Part shown: positions 22,070 through 34,609 of the stretch, one piece after another
Position numbering within the stretch: position 1 is the stretch's first letter
Layout: every line of letters begins with the position of its first letter
Origin: Okapia johnstoni
Lineage: Eukaryota; Chordata; Mammalia; Artiodactyla; Giraffidae
DNA: 64,000 nt
NCBI GenBank assembly: GCA_024291935.2
Contig: CM044326.1
Location: 32,487,948 to 32,551,947, forward strand
Reading direction: 5' to 3'
Translations under genes and position numbers: made by a program
Notes under the pieces: generated by a model
Databases searched by the model: none
The model's input: only the letters and a program-made list of their open reading frames with translations
What the model was told of the DNA's origin: nothing

Positions 22070-22590
22070 AAAGTTGTCACCGCAGGGAGTTGGGGGTTTG
22101 TGTTTTGCTCTGACTACAGTGTGGCTGTAAAGTGACTGTTGGGAGAGTCCTTCACTCATCAGAGGAGGAAGGGCCTGTGAGGTGGGGGGCAGCATCTTCC
22201 CGGGAGGTGAGGTGGGGTGCAGGCGTGGGGGCAGAGCCACGCCCCCTGCTCTGCGGCCCGGAGCACAGGCAGCCCCCTCCAGTCGATGGAAGTCCAGCCG
22301 GTTTAATGAAAACGTTAACCTCGGTTTCACCCAGCATCCCCCTGCACCGCCGAGGTCTGAGGACAGGGAGCACTCTCCCTGCAGCAGGAGGGCGCCCACA
22401 GCCTCCGGCTCACGCAGGCACGTCTGCAGCCGGGGGGCGCTCCTGGAAGCCGACACAGGCCCCGCCGGCACCCCCCACCCCATCCCCCAAGCTCCCTAGC
22501 TTTCCCAGGGGGCTGCACCCCAGCTTAGCCCAGCGGCTGCCCAAGGTGGGGTGGGCTGGGGCAGAGGCTGGGGGCAGGTCTGTAACCCGC
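22070..22590. other. unique GC-rich intergenic DNA
   Basis: No exon or repeat is recognised. Confidence 0.5.
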
Positions 22591-22599
22591 TCACCGAGG

Positions 22600-22760
22600 A
22601 CAGCGAGAGGGGCTTTTTCCAATTATCTCAAACACGGGAGTCTGGTTTCCGTGTCAGAGAACACACATTTTATCATTTTTATCTCCTCCGTCAGGACTGT
22701 GCTGGGGCTTCTCTGCAGGCAGGGAGGCGGCTCCGTGTGCAGTAATCGGAGCCAGGCCCC
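22600..22760. promoter_or_regulatory. candidate non-coding element with GATA-type motifs
   Basis: AATTATCTC (22621), TTTTATCATT (about 22669) and TTTTTATCTCC (about 22676) place three reverse GATA cores within 70 bp of non-repetitive sequence. Function is inferred. Confidence 0.3.
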
Positions 22761-22799
22761 TAGCCACCCAGCTGACCTGACCAAGCGGGCCCCCAGGAC

Positions 22800-22865
22800 A
22801 CCTTGGCCCCATCTGCAGGTAGGAACACTGAGGCACGGAGCACTGTGTGGCCTGGCCTGTGCCAC
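22800..22865 (+). repeat. MIR-like fragment
   Basis: 'catctgcaggtaggaacact' followed by 'gaggcacggagcactgtg' resembles the MIR core. Short and tentative. Confidence 0.35.
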
Positions 22866-22869
22866 GTGG

Positions 22870-24100
22870 GCCCCGAGGGGAGCCCATGACCCCGCTGTAT
22901 CAGCCCTTGGACTGGAACCGGCTTCAAAGGGGAGCAAACTCCCGGGCTGACACCCTGTCCTTCCCAGTCCCTCTGGAGGACCGCCCACAGAGATGCCCCC
23001 ACCCTGCCCTCCCTGGGGAGGAGCCTGTGGTCCAGAGAGGGATAGGGAGCCCTGGGGGGCCCCCAGCACGTGGCCCAGGCCCCTGCCACAGAGGGTCCCA
23101 TGCAGACGCTCCCACTGGCCTGAGCCGATGAGCACAAAACAGACTTCATGTCACCAGCCCGGGGCAGCCCCTCCTGTGAAGGCAGCGTCCGAGAAGGACC
23201 GGAGGCTCGGGGTCAACGCCTGCGAGGGGCTCTCCCTCCTGGGGAGCGGGCCGGTCCTCTCCATTCACCCAGCCCCAAAGCCAAACACCACGTGGGGTTG
23301 CGGCCACCGCCCCCTCCCGCTGCCTCCCTGGGAGCCGTAAACCCACCACGAGGACCCTCCCTGAGCCGGGGCCTCCGTGTACTGGAGGAGCAGCCGCTGT
23401 CCACGCACACGGGGCTCCACATCCCACTCAGCCTTCCTGGGGGCTGAGTTATTTACGGCCATGGAAACCAGGCTCAGAGACAGGCGGCAGCCACAGACTG
23501 CCCGCCCCTGGCCGCTTGCCTTGTCACCCCCATTTATCCAGGCCTGCAGGCCCGTCTTTGGCTCCCAGCCTGTCCCCAGGCTGCCTTCTTTACCGACAGC
23601 CCAGGGTCTCTAGCCACCGCCTCCAACTAGGGGATGCGGGCTGGGCTGGCGTCTCTTGCAGAGGCTGCAGTTCTAGGGGGACGGAGGGGCAGCGCTGCAA
23701 TGCCGTTGCAGCGGGTGGTGGAGGAGGTCACCCAGTGGGGGACACCCACAAGGGGACAGGTGAGCGGGGGCTGCTGGGCAGCTGCTGAGCCACGTGAAAC
23801 GGTCCTTCCTGCTGACTTCTCTCCAAGAGACATGCCCCATCCCTGGCCACCCCCCCACCACGGAGCCCCACACCGAGAGGAGGCCCCGCCCCGCCTCCCA
23901 TCTGGAGCCCACCCAGACATCAGCAGGCCCCTAACCATGAGGCCACCAGGCGCTTTGTTAAAATTCATCACCACGTCCCAGGCCCCCCCCAAACCCCGGC
24001 GACCGTGGCGAGGAGATGACCTGTGAGCTTGGACACCTGCCAGGACCTCTGGCGCTGTCACGTTAGAAGGGGCCACAGGAGGCTCTGCCACCGACAGCGT
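22870..24100. other. unique GC-rich intergenic DNA
   Basis: No exon, RNA gene or repeat family is recognised. Overlapping open frames on both strands follow from GC content. Confidence 0.5.
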
Positions 24101-24104
24101 CCCG

Positions 24105-24200
24105 CGGCCTGTCATTAAATATTGATGAAAGGCGAGTGGGGACAGCTATGCAAATCAGGCATTGATCTTCCCAGGCAGGGCTGAGATAATGAGGGCACCG
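24105..24200. promoter_or_regulatory. candidate element with octamer site
   Basis: 'cattaaatattgatgaaag' is followed by a perfect octamer ATGCAAAT (24148-24155), 'gcattgatcttcc' and 'gagataatgag'. The group contrasts with the GC-rich surroundings. Confidence 0.35.
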
Positions 24201-26320
24201 AGGCGGGCCAGGGCGCTGGGAGGAGACCCCTGGTGCCAGCCTGCGGTGGAGGGGGCCTCGGGCCCAGCAGGCCCAGGGGTCCCGGCACCAAAGGAAGGGG
24301 TAAGGTGGGGAGGCACCCTGACAGGCCGCTCCGCGGCCCGGCTGTCCAGCCTCTACTCCCAGGCCCAGAGAAGCCACTGCTTCCCCAAGCCAGCCCCCTA
24401 GGAGGGGCCTCAGCCCCACGGATGAGAGACCATCTCCCATCCCTGGATCCGCATTCCAGCTTTGCTGCCTAATGGCTTTTGGGATTTTTTTTTTTAATAG
24501 GAGCATTTGACTTTAAGGCAATCTATACAGTAAACATCTAAAAATAAGTGACGACATGTACATTCTTGCAAATCTCCTTTGCAAAACACCTCAAAGAACT
24601 GAATTACATATCTACTTTAAAACCAGTGACGCTTACATTTTCAAGAAGGATAAACGTGTCTTCCTTCTGATTGAAGAGGCGGCCCCAGCAGCATTCCCCT
24701 CTCCTTCCCAAGAGGAGGCTAGAACCTCCGCACCAGACAGGTGGGGCTGGCATCTGAGGGGGGAGGCGGCTGAGAGCTGTCCCTCCCCCGCTTTCTGGAG
24801 CGAGGAGATTCTCCTGGAACTCCGTTTGGCGCGGGGCCTCAAGGCCGCAACGGGCACCCTGGTCTCCTTTAATTCACAGGTAGCCCCACACCTGGGCCAG
24901 GTGGCCCCTCCCCAGATCCTTGATTGGCTAAGACAGGGCCAGTCTGCAAACCCACACTTGCTGGATCCCAGTCCTCCCCCCACAACGCCCCCATCCCGCA
25001 GGGACCCTCAACCAGGCGCTGTGCCTTCCGGATCCACCCTTCATTCTAAAGAGATTCTGACGCAAAACAGTTCTTTCCAAAGTGGTCTCTTTAAGAAGCG
25101 GCTGCTCAGCTAGCCAGAAACCCCTGTTTCCCAGAAACAGGGCTCCCGGCGGGAGTCTCCTGGCCTAGCACCAGCCCCTCACCACCCCCTCCGGGGCTGT
25201 GGTGGTCATGCTGGGCCTGGGAGCTGAGCCAGGGCGGCTGCCATCATGGGTCTTCAGCCAGCTCGTCCCAGCACCTCCCTCGCTTCAGCCAGACCCCCAA
25301 CCCCAGCATTTCCTCTCAGTAATTTTCCGTCCACTGACCCACCTGCTCCTTGGCTGCAAACCCCACTGGCCCCTTAAACAAAGCCTGCCTTACCCTGCTC
25401 TTACAGGGGCGAGGGTCCAGGCCGGCAGACCCCTCGGCCCGCCGGGCCCCCACCTTCTTCACATCTGGCCTGGCATCTGCTCCCTCCTCCTCCCTGCCCC
25501 ATCCCCCCCTCCCTCAGGGTCACAGTCACCAGCTGCAGCCTCAGTTTCCCCCGTGTGTGCGTGACCGCTCCTGTGGGTCTCTTCCGCCTGCCACATCTTT
25601 CCCATCCCTACCTCCAGGACTTTCTCCCGCCTAGAAGCAAGAGAGGAAAGGTTTTCCTGCCCTGCCAAACCTGACGAGGGGAGGGGCTTAGTTGCCACGA
25701 GGACTGAATTACTGGGGTCTCCCTGGCCCTCCATTCCCGACAGAAGGGACAGCTGGGGCTATCGGTGACCCCACCCCAACCCCAGCCCGATGCTTCACAC
25801 GATTGAAAATCAAAATCCAATTGTCCTGCTCCTCACAGTGGGGGCTCGGAGCCTCCATGCCCTCGGACAGGAAGGGGTCACTGCAGGCAGCCCTTTGCCC
25901 CAGTGGTCAGATGTGCCAAGTGCCCTGGAGGGGGGCCTCCAGCATCCCCAGGGGGGCCAACACTCCTCTTCTCCACCCTCCCAGCCTGCTGCAGGCACGG
26001 GTGCCCCCAGCTGAAGGCAGGCCTCTCCCAAGTCATTACTGACCCAGCAGGTCCTAAAACCCAGTCTCAGGCCCTTCAGGCCCTTCTTCAGCCCAGCAGG
26101 CTCTGTTGCTGGGCGGGTGGGGAGGGGGGCTTTTAGGAAAGAGCTCAGGCCCCCACTAGCCCCGCCCCACACCTCACCCCTCTCCTCCACCCTGCAGGAG
26201 GGGTCAGCTGCCCACTGGCCTCGCCAGCCACTCCTTCCAGCTCATTCCAAGGTGTTAAGAGTCAGTGCCTGCAGGACTAGATGTGAAGGGCTGAAAAGCA
26301 AGGACGTTAACCCTCTCCAC
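24201..26320. other. unique intergenic DNA
   Basis: Contains a T-rich run at about 24486-24500 and an AT-rich patch at 24500-24660. No gene or clear repeat is recognised. Confidence 0.5.
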
Positions 26321-26324
26321 CCCT

Positions 26325-26460
26325 CTGGTGTCAGAAACCAACCCACCCGCACAGCCTTTGTCCCGTTCACAACAAAGCTTACTGTTAGGAATAATGAACA
26401 CAAAATAACACTGACAGCAGTCAAAACTCTGCTGGAAAATGCTATGCTTGGATAAAGCTT
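26325..26460. promoter_or_regulatory. candidate element with paired SOX-like sites
   Basis: CCTTTGTCC and the facing ACAACAAAG (about 26357-26380) form an inverted pair of SOX-type cores. They are followed by AT-rich non-repetitive DNA containing AATAATGAACAC. Confidence 0.25.
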
Positions 26461-26629
26461 GGCAGAAGTGCTGTCGACCCCTTGGGACTCCAGGTTGGAG
26501 CAGCTGGGCTGGAAGGCGTGACCTCCAATCAGAGGCGCAATGCAGGACGTGCCCAAGGAGAGAGGCTTCGGGGGATGGAGATGTTTACAAGGAAAACTAG
26601 AAACATGAATCAACGCTTCTGCAGGGAAA

Positions 26630-27010
26630 ATCAATCAGGGAATTCGATTGTCTTTGAGGCTGAATGTAGCCCCAAAGATGAGAGATCCCAACCCCCCCCA
26701 ACTGAGATGTGACCTAATTTGATTAGAGTCTTTGCAAATGTGGTTATGTCAAGGATCTTGAGGTGGGGAGGTGGCCCTGGATTTTCTGGTTGTGGGGTGG
26801 GGAATCCCTAAATGCAGCATGTGTGTTTTATCTGAGGGACGAGGTGGGAGATCTGCTCACACCCAGAGGAGGCCCGGTGAAAGTGGCAGCAGAGATCGGA
26901 AGGAGCTCGGTCCAGCCAACACCTTGGTTTCAGCCTGGCCTGGCTCTGTGCTCAGGCTGCGCTGACTTCTCACCTGAAAGCCCGGGGGAAGGCCCCCAGC
27001 CAGGCCGCTT
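26630..27010 (+). repeat. MaLR-type (MLT1-like) LTR fragment
   Basis: 'tagagtctttgcaaatgtgg', 'caaggatcttgaggtgggga', 'tggattttctggttgtggg', 'aacaccttggtttcagcct' and 'tgacttctcacctgaa' occur in the order seen in ancient ERVL-MaLR-related LTRs. It is diverged and non-coding. Confidence 0.45.
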
Positions 27011-27014
27011 CTGG

Positions 27015-29150
27015 TCTGGGCAGAATTCAGTTCCTGGAGGCCTAGGACGCAGGAAGCCCTGCCGCCACACTGGCTATCAGCCAGAGGCGGGAAGGGGCAC
27101 TCAGCAAGTAAAGGTCATTTGTCCAGTGGTCCTGCCCACCTTGAGTGGCAGTGATGTGTGGACTCCTTCTGCTTCCAGCCCCTGATCCCTCTCTGCCACC
27201 CTCCAGGGAGAATCCTCTGCCTTTAAAGGCCATGTGACTCAGTAGATGCCCTCCCCACCCCCCACCCCAGAGAATGTCCCTGTGTTGAGGCCAGCAGATT
27301 CACAAGTCCCCGAGGTCACGTCACAGAGGGTGGGGCCATGGGGCCATCCTGGAAACCTTGTGCTGTTGAAAATATGCGTAGAAATAAGGCTGAATAACTC
27401 AGGGTCAGATGTCCTCAGGTCAGAGCCATGGGACCTCGGGATCCAGGCCCAGCCTATATGGCCACAGGCAGGCGGCCCTCCCCTGGAGCCTCCCCTCTGG
27501 CCCCCACCCTGCCTCCCACTGTCCCCAGCCAGCCCTACTTGGGTCTACCCTGAGCCTGAGCTGACCGTCTGGTCCTTGAAGGGGCTGGGGTCCCGAGGGC
27601 CTGGATTTATCCCAGCCTTGCTCTGCAGTCCGCGGGCCTCAGGGCCCATGAGGGCTTGTGGAGCATCCATCTGGTCGAGGGCTGTGTGCTCAGTACGCTA
27701 TGCGGTGTGAGTGGGGACTCCGCATACTCTAGTCTGTCCCTGGGTGTAGACACTCGTCCCCGGCCACTCTGAGCCCTTGGTCTTCAGAGCTCCTGCAACC
27801 CTCCCCCTGATGGCTTCTCCAGCCCCACCCCCGGGAGGAGCTCCCCGCCCCCGGTATTGACTTGCTCCCCCCATATCTTGCTCCCCCTCACCTGCGGTGA
27901 CCCCAGAACCCTTCAAATGCACCACTTGCCCTGAGTCTCCAGGCAGGCTTCTGGGGAAATTTCAACCCAGCCCTGAGAGCTTGGGTCCGGAGGGCGCGGC
28001 CCCTTTTGCTGATGGCGCGCGGACCTGAAATCCCCTGACGGCCAAGCTGGTCACTTGCAGGAGTGGGGACCGACCCCACCTGGAGGCCCGGCCTCCGACC
28101 CACCCCATCCCGTGTTCTCGCCGAGGCCGCTCCTCCCTGGGCCCTGGCCCTGCCCGGAGACTCAGGGGCTGACTCACGCGCGCGCCCCCTGCAGAAGCGG
28201 CTGTGGAGAGCTCGGGCCCTGCTGGCCAGTGGGCACGAGGCCCCGGCAGACCCGAGCCCAGGGTGGGGGCTCAGGGCCTCCCCGAGTGCCCCAGGCAGCA
28301 TCGGTGGGTCCCCGCACCCATGAGGCTGCTCAACCTGGCGCCCGTGCACCCTCCAGACAGATGGGCCGGGCTGATCGGCGAGGCGGGAGCCACGGGATTT
28401 ATGTACTGAAGAGTCTGCTTCTGAAGCTGACGGCCGTTGAGGAGCAATCTTGCCCCAATAAATTCTCCCTTCAGCACCGGGACTTCCTTTCTGCTGAGCT
28501 GTCACGTCCTGAGCGTCTCCCGGGAATCAGAAGTCCGTCACGTGAGTGGGAGGCAGGCTCCTGCCTGGGGCGGTGGGCTTGGTGGGGGGTGGGGAGTGAC
28601 ACACGGGCGGGGGGCTGACTTACCACCACCTGCTCAGAAGGGACCAGGGGGCTGGAGTCAGTTCCTCGGGTGATGCCCTAGAGGCCCCAGATCTCTCTCC
28701 ATGGGGGAAGGAAAACCATCTGAGTCCACAGACTCCTAACCCCTCCAGGCCTCACCCAGCTCCCCAGACCTGCCCCTGCCAGTGTGGGTTGGCCGCCTTC
28801 TTGGACACCGGCTCTGACAGGTAGCCCAGACCCGCCCCTGCAGGGACTCCCCAGCCCCTTGGTGCTGGCAGGCCCCAGTGTGCCCTGCCCAGCTCCCCCC
28901 ACCTGCCCCACCTGGATGGCCCTCTTGACCCCCGTCAGCCCATCCCCCATCACCTGCTTGCCCGCCCCTCCAGTCCCGTTTCCTGGAATTCTGGACTCCT
29001 CACCCTTCGAGGCCAGGGCCCCCTTCACTGCTCCCCGAGCTCTGGATGCTGCTGTCCGCACCCCAGGCCAGGCTGGGCCCACCCCAAGTGTCCTGAGGTC
29101 CTGCTGGATCCCAGGGCGAACCGACGATTGGAGCTGAGAGGCCCTGATTC
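27015..29150. other. unique GC-rich intergenic DNA with CpG-rich core
   Basis: No gene is supported. The part from about 27960 to 28300 is CpG-dense and holds TGACTCACGCGCGCGC near 28171, an AP-1-like site joined to an alternating CG run. Confidence 0.5.
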
Positions 29151-29154
29151 GGAT

Positions 29155-29265
29155 CACACACGTGGCAACTGATTCCTCGGTTTGACCTTTAGTTTGGCAG
29201 TGCTGTAATTAACACGCATTTGGGAGGTTCTTACTTGTATCAGTTAGGCCTTGTTGGGTTTCTAT
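29155..29265. promoter_or_regulatory. AT-richer candidate element
   Basis: 'gtgctgtaattaacacgcat' contains an AATTA/TAATT homeodomain core in a short AT-rich stretch of non-repetitive DNA. Weak evidence. Confidence 0.2.
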
Positions 29266-29269
29266 GGAG

Positions 29270-32200
29270 ATCTGTCAGCTGTAAGGGGAGGATCAGGGTC
29301 CCTGTCCTCTCTGGTGGCCGTGGACCGACTGGAGGCTTGCAGACAGAGCCAGCCACCACTAGCCGCTCCGTTCCAGCCACCGACAGGCCAGCTAACAGAC
29401 TCTCCACCCAGCTGGGCACACTGCCCGACACTGCTCCTGGGGCTGTCAAACCCTCCTCGAGGGCATCAGGGCCCCCCTGCCCCCCAGAGGGGATGGCACC
29501 AGGCTGGAAGGGGCTGGACCTCAGAACCCCCTGCCCCAGCCTTGGCAGGATGCCCTGAGCTCCCCCAGAATAATTCTGCCTTCTACAGCCTCCCACCCTG
29601 CTCCCCACAGAGTGGCTGGGTGACCACGCGCTGGCCAGCAGCCGCACTCAGACGGACAGGCGGACGGAGCGTGAACGGCTGCAGAGTCGAGACTCTCCAC
29701 AGGGAGCAAAGGCGGGCCTTTGGCGTCAGCGTCCTAGGGGTTCAGCACGCCTGCAGCGCGGCCGTGTGACCCACACATACACTTTACAAGGGGCTCAGAG
29801 GCCACGCGGGGAAGCGGGGAGACAAGCAGAGAGGCCACTGGCACCCAGAGGGGCCGACTCAGGGTGGTCACCAGTTTTGCCAATGAGGGAACCGGGACAG
29901 AACCCGGAGGAACGAGGGCCCGTGTGGGATCCCAGCCAGTGAGTCCCTGAGCCCCTGTGCACCCAGGCAGGGGGTCTGATGGTCAGCGGGAGGCAGGAGG
30001 GAAGGCAGAGCCCCTCTGACCTGCCAGCCTGGGGGCAAGAGTGGGTACCGCCCAGGAGCCCCCAGAGCGTGCCCGTGACAGAGCTCCCCCAGGCCCTGCC
30101 TCTGCCCTCCAGGCTGACCCTGCGTCCGAGGGCCCCCCAGACAGACCCCCACAGGGGGAAGCCCAGGAAACCACCCCACTGCCCTGCCCCGGGGTCTGCC
30201 CAGCTGCCTCCCCCTGGGGGCGGGTGGGGCCATGCTCTCAGCGCCCCCCAACAAGGAGGAGCAAAGCCCCCTGTCTCCGCACCGCCCACACCTGCTGCTC
30301 TTGGAGGGGCTCGGCCGGCTGGGCGGACGCACGCTCTCCGTGGCCCTCGTTACCGACGGCCCTCGCGCATCAGACCGTCCCCTCCACGGGGTCAGGACGG
30401 GTCTGCCCGGTCAGGGCTGTTTCACCAGAGCCCAGAAGTGTGTCTGCACTGGCCCACTGACGGCTCACACTTGCGTAGAAGGGGAAACTGAGGCCAGGAG
30501 AGAGGAGCCAGGCTCAGAGGCCACAGGCAGAGGGTCGGCAAGCCGGACGGAGGCCGCGGGGAGCATGCTGTGATGAGACAGCCCTTGGCGGGCGACAAGG
30601 CCCTGCCTGCAGTCACCCCATCCAGTCACCCCAAGACTGTGTTTCCCGCCCAGCGGGTGTCTGTCCTGACAACAGCGCCCATGCCAGGCTCTGCCACTCG
30701 AGGAGTGGGGGCCACAGCAATGGGGGCCATGCTGTCATTTTGATCCAGGGCCCAGAGCTCGGGTCGTCCCATGCCTGCCCCCAGCTCCCTGCAGGCCCAC
30801 ACTCCGAGATGGGCAGGGCCATCGTCCACGCCAGGCAGGGCCCCAGGACCCAGCTCTGCGGGCCCGGAGCAGAGACGTGGCCCGGCTCCGGCCAGGCCTG
30901 CCCACAGGCTGACCCCCCGCCCCTCGTCCCCACAGCCCCACCCCAGATCCCTGATACTCACAGAGCCCGGGGGAAGGGGCGGGGGCGGGGGGCTCTCTCT
31001 CCCTGCCCTGGCCCCTGGCCTAACAGCAGCGCCCCCCAGCTGGCCCCAAACCCTCATCTGCACCTCCCTCCTCCTCTCGGTGTGGGTGGGGTGTCCATTA
31101 AACAGCTGCAGGGAGCCAGCTCCACCTGCCTCAGGCCCTAGCCCTCCTGGAGAGCCGCAAGGGGGTCTGCCCGCTGTCCTGAGGATGAGTGAGTGACGGG
31201 ACAAGACACGGAGAGGGTCGGCGGGGAGGCAGTGGGTTCCGTGGGACCCGTACAGCCTGTCAGGCCCTCCTCGGAAACACCCCCCAGGAGGGGTGGTCCC
31301 CAGGCCCGGGAGCTGCGAGGGAAGGCTTGCTGACCCCCACAGAGGTCAGAGCCCCTCAGCTTCCCAGCAACAGCCAGCTCAGGACACCAGTCATCACCCC
31401 GCTGGGCCTCCGGGCGGACTTCCGAGCCCCTGCCATCGGCAGGAGGCTGCGAAGGGCCTGTGCCCAGATCTAACATCCCCCCCACAAAATGTGCAGAACC
31501 ACACTGTGAACTGGGCTCTGAGGACTGCCAAGAAGATTCACCGGAAGGCGTGGAGTTCCACACACACAGGACAGCTGTGCTCGCCCTCACCCGCCCCCGA
31601 GAGGATGCTGGGGCTGCGACGAGTCTTCAGGCCTGGGGTCCCCAGGGCCTGCCAGCCCTGCACCAACAGCCTTCCCCTACGAGGGGGACGTCCCCGCCCA
31701 GGGACGCCCTCACTGTCCCACAGTGCCCTGGCCCGGTTCACGGCCCCACACTCAGCCCAGGCACCACTGCCCTCCGGGGGAGACTGCCTCCCAGGCCCCA
31801 GGCTGGGCTGGGGTCTCCTCTGGCCTTCCTGTCCAGACCGCAGCACTCTGGACCACACAGGCCTGACCGTGTGAGCCCGCAGGCCAGGCCCAAGCTGGGC
31901 GGGGTCGTGCTGGAAGGGATGAAGGGTGGGAGGGAGGGTGTGAAGAGGAGAGGGGAGGGGCAGGCGCCTGAGGACCCGTGGGTGGCCACCGGACACGCGG
32001 AGGAGGACGCGCTGTGGACGGACAGATGCGGGAGGGAGGGACGGACGCACGGAAAGAGGGCAGGTGGGACAGCCGGGTGGCAGGGAAGAAGGGGGACAGA
32101 CCAACCGCGACAGGGCACCTCCCTTCCTGGGCCCCGCGAGACAAGCGGCACCGCGACCCCACGGTGCCCTTCCATCCCAGCCTGTCCCCGGAGGCCCGCT

Positions 32201-32790
32201 TCGTATCCTCCTCTTCCGGCCACGGCCCCCTGGGCTGGATCGAGGGGGACCGGGGGGCCACCTTCCCGCACTGTGGGTAGTGCGAATGCAGGGGACCCAA
32301 ACCGCTGTGCCTCCTGTAGCCCTCGCTTCCTCGAATGCCTCTAAACGGGAGTGCTCAGCTGGGTGGGCCAGCAGGCACGGGGGCTGGTGGGTCAGGGCTG
32401 GGCAAGGGCTGGAGCGGGGAGGGGCTGGCAAGGGACAGTGAGTCCAGCGGCTCCCCTGGAAGGCGGTGGGAGAGCCCAGGGTGGGGGGTCAGGTCCACGG
32501 CCGCCGCAGGCACCTTCCCTGGCAGCTCAGAGGGGCCTTTCCAGAACTTTCCCTGACCCTTCCTGGTGCCTCACTCTCTCCCGCCAGCATCACCTGTGCC
32601 CGTGTCCAGGGCCCCTGGAGCCTTCCCGGCCTCACGGCCACCCCAGGGTCCAGCCGTGAGCGCACTGCCTGGCGCCTATCAGCAGGGGGACAGTGCCCGA
32701 GTGTCCGGGGGGAGGTGACCCTGGGCACCGCTTGGCTGTCATCTGCCTCTCTCTGTGTGTTCACTCAGCACACACACACCCCCCCAGGCA
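29270..32790. other. unique GC-rich intergenic DNA
   Basis: No exon is supported. Large overlapping open frames (for example about 290 codons on each strand between 31460 and 32430) are composition effects. A MIR-like segment lies at about 30455-30535. Confidence 0.5.
30455..30535 (+). repeat. MIR-like fragment
   Basis: 'agaaggggaaactgaggcc' and the following 'ggagagaggagccaggctc' resemble the MIR core. Confidence 0.4.
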
Positions 32791-33889
32791 CAAGCACATC
32801 CCCATTAAGGGATTAGCCACACTGATGCCCCCTCAAAGCCCCCAGGCTAGTTGGATTGACTCGATAGCAGCAGAGCTCCAAGCAATCTGCCTCCACAGGG
32901 AGGGGGCACACCAAGCACCCCCAGGCCGGTGCCAGGCCTTGGAGGACGCAAACGAGGACCCTGATGGTCAGCACCGGCGGCTGGAGACAGTGGGGGGCTC
33001 GCCCGTAAACCCCACACCTGCCCAGCTGCTGCAGCCACCGCGCCCGCCCTCCGCCTGCCCGGGCCAGCTGTGCCCCCAGCCTGTACAGGGGCGGGCATGC
33101 GAGGTGGGCAGGCGTCTCTCCTTGGGGGTCCCGGGGAGGCTGTGTCCTCCCAGTCCTTCTGCCCAGAGCTCCTAGAGAGCAACCTAGATCCCCCTTTGAC
33201 GGCCAGAGAGCGGGGCTGAGGGGGACGCTGCAGCAGGGGCTGGGTTAGAGGGGAGAGTAGGCCCCGGCTGGTTGGGGCTCCTCCTGGGGAGACAGTGGCA
33301 GAAGGGGGCTGGGCCCACAGGGGCCTCTGTCCAGCGAGGCCACCACCGGCCCAGTGAGCGGCCCCAGGCTGGCGCCCTGGCCCCTCTTCCCTCACAGCAA
33401 CCCAGCCCCGGCCTTTCTCAACATCCACATCCAGGGGGCTCATAGCTCCCAGCCGCCCAGGCAAAGGGGCTCAGGCCTCCTGCTTCTCTGAAAGCACCCC
33501 ACCCCAGAAACACCGCATGTTTGGAGTGCAAGGGTTGAGGTTCAGACAGAGGGCTCCTGAGACGTGGCCTGGTAGCTCAGGGGCAAGGCAGGGCCCTACG
33601 GCCAGAGCAGGGGTTCCTCCACGCCTGCCAGGGCCTCTGGTCTCCGACTTCCCCCCCCTTGGTGCTCATCTACACAGCGCGAGGGTCGGGGGGGTGGTGA
33701 GCCCAGACCTGCCCCTGGAGTCTGCAGGGGAGGGGGCCTAGCAGGACTCAGACAGCCCCTCCTGCCTTTACCACCTGTAGTCACAGCCTCGGCCACCCCT
33801 CACTGGGCCACTCGTGTCCCCAGACCCTGTTGGAGAAGCCCCGGGCCCCGCACGTCAGGTTGTGGTCCTTCGAGTCCCCTGCTCAGCAG

Positions 33890-33950
33890 AGGCGCCAACC
33901 CAGGGAAGGGCGGCTTCAGCCCAGGGAAAGGCGGCTTCAGCCCAGGCTTC
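33890..33950. repeat. 22-bp direct duplication
   Basis: 'cagggaagggcggcttcagc' is repeated directly as 'cagggaaaggcggcttcagc'. A short local duplication. Confidence 0.7.
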
Positions 33951-34169
33951 CTGGCTGCTGGGAACCCCCGCCACCAGGACAGAACACCAGGACAGGCCCC
34001 GGGCCTGGACCCCCACCACCAGGACAGGCCCCGGGCCCTGGCCAGGACACCTCTATGCTCTGGTGGCTCCGGGGCAGGGCTCAGGCTGACTGCAGGCAGG
34101 GATGCAGACAAGGAGTTTGGGGGGCTCCTCGAAGGGCAGAGGCCCAGGACTCCCCTGCACCCGCCACCG

Positions 34170-34365
34170 CCTTCCCGAGGGGGCTGTAATTGGAGTCTCC
34201 AGAAGCAGACAAGCCCCACTGCCAGGACAAAGGGCCCACCGGCTGATCTTCCAGCAAAGACCAGGCTGGGCTGGGCCCCTAATCCTCGTCCTGTCCCTGG
34301 AGGGTGCCCAGGTGCCCAGGCCCGGCCAGGCTGCCACTAAGAGGCTCTAATTGGAGGCCCAACAC
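34170..34365. promoter_or_regulatory. paired TAATTGGA motifs
   Basis: TGTAATTGGAGTCTCC (about 34186) and TCTAATTGGAGGCCC (about 34347) share the homeodomain-like core TAATTGGA, 161 bp apart, in otherwise GC-rich DNA. Function is inferred. Confidence 0.25.
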
Positions 34366-34609
34366 GGGCCGGCCCCTGGGGCTGCTCACCCAGAGCAGGT
34401 GGAGGGGTGATGCCCGGGGCCTCCAATCCCCCGCTGTCATAGGCCCAGGGCTGGGTGTGAGGGTCATGCATCCAGACCCTGGCAACCTCGTCCACGTCCC
34501 AGGAGTGGGGAGCAGTTAGCACCCCGTGGGCCCTCTTAACACAGGGATGGGGACGGATTCATGCTCTGCCTGGTTCCCCAGGGCAGACGGGGCCCTGGCG
34601 GCTCAGCAG

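Noticed and set aside
31460..32431. Opposing open frames of about 295 codons
   Set aside because: GC-rich composition keeps both strands open; no domain, codon or splice evidence supports either.
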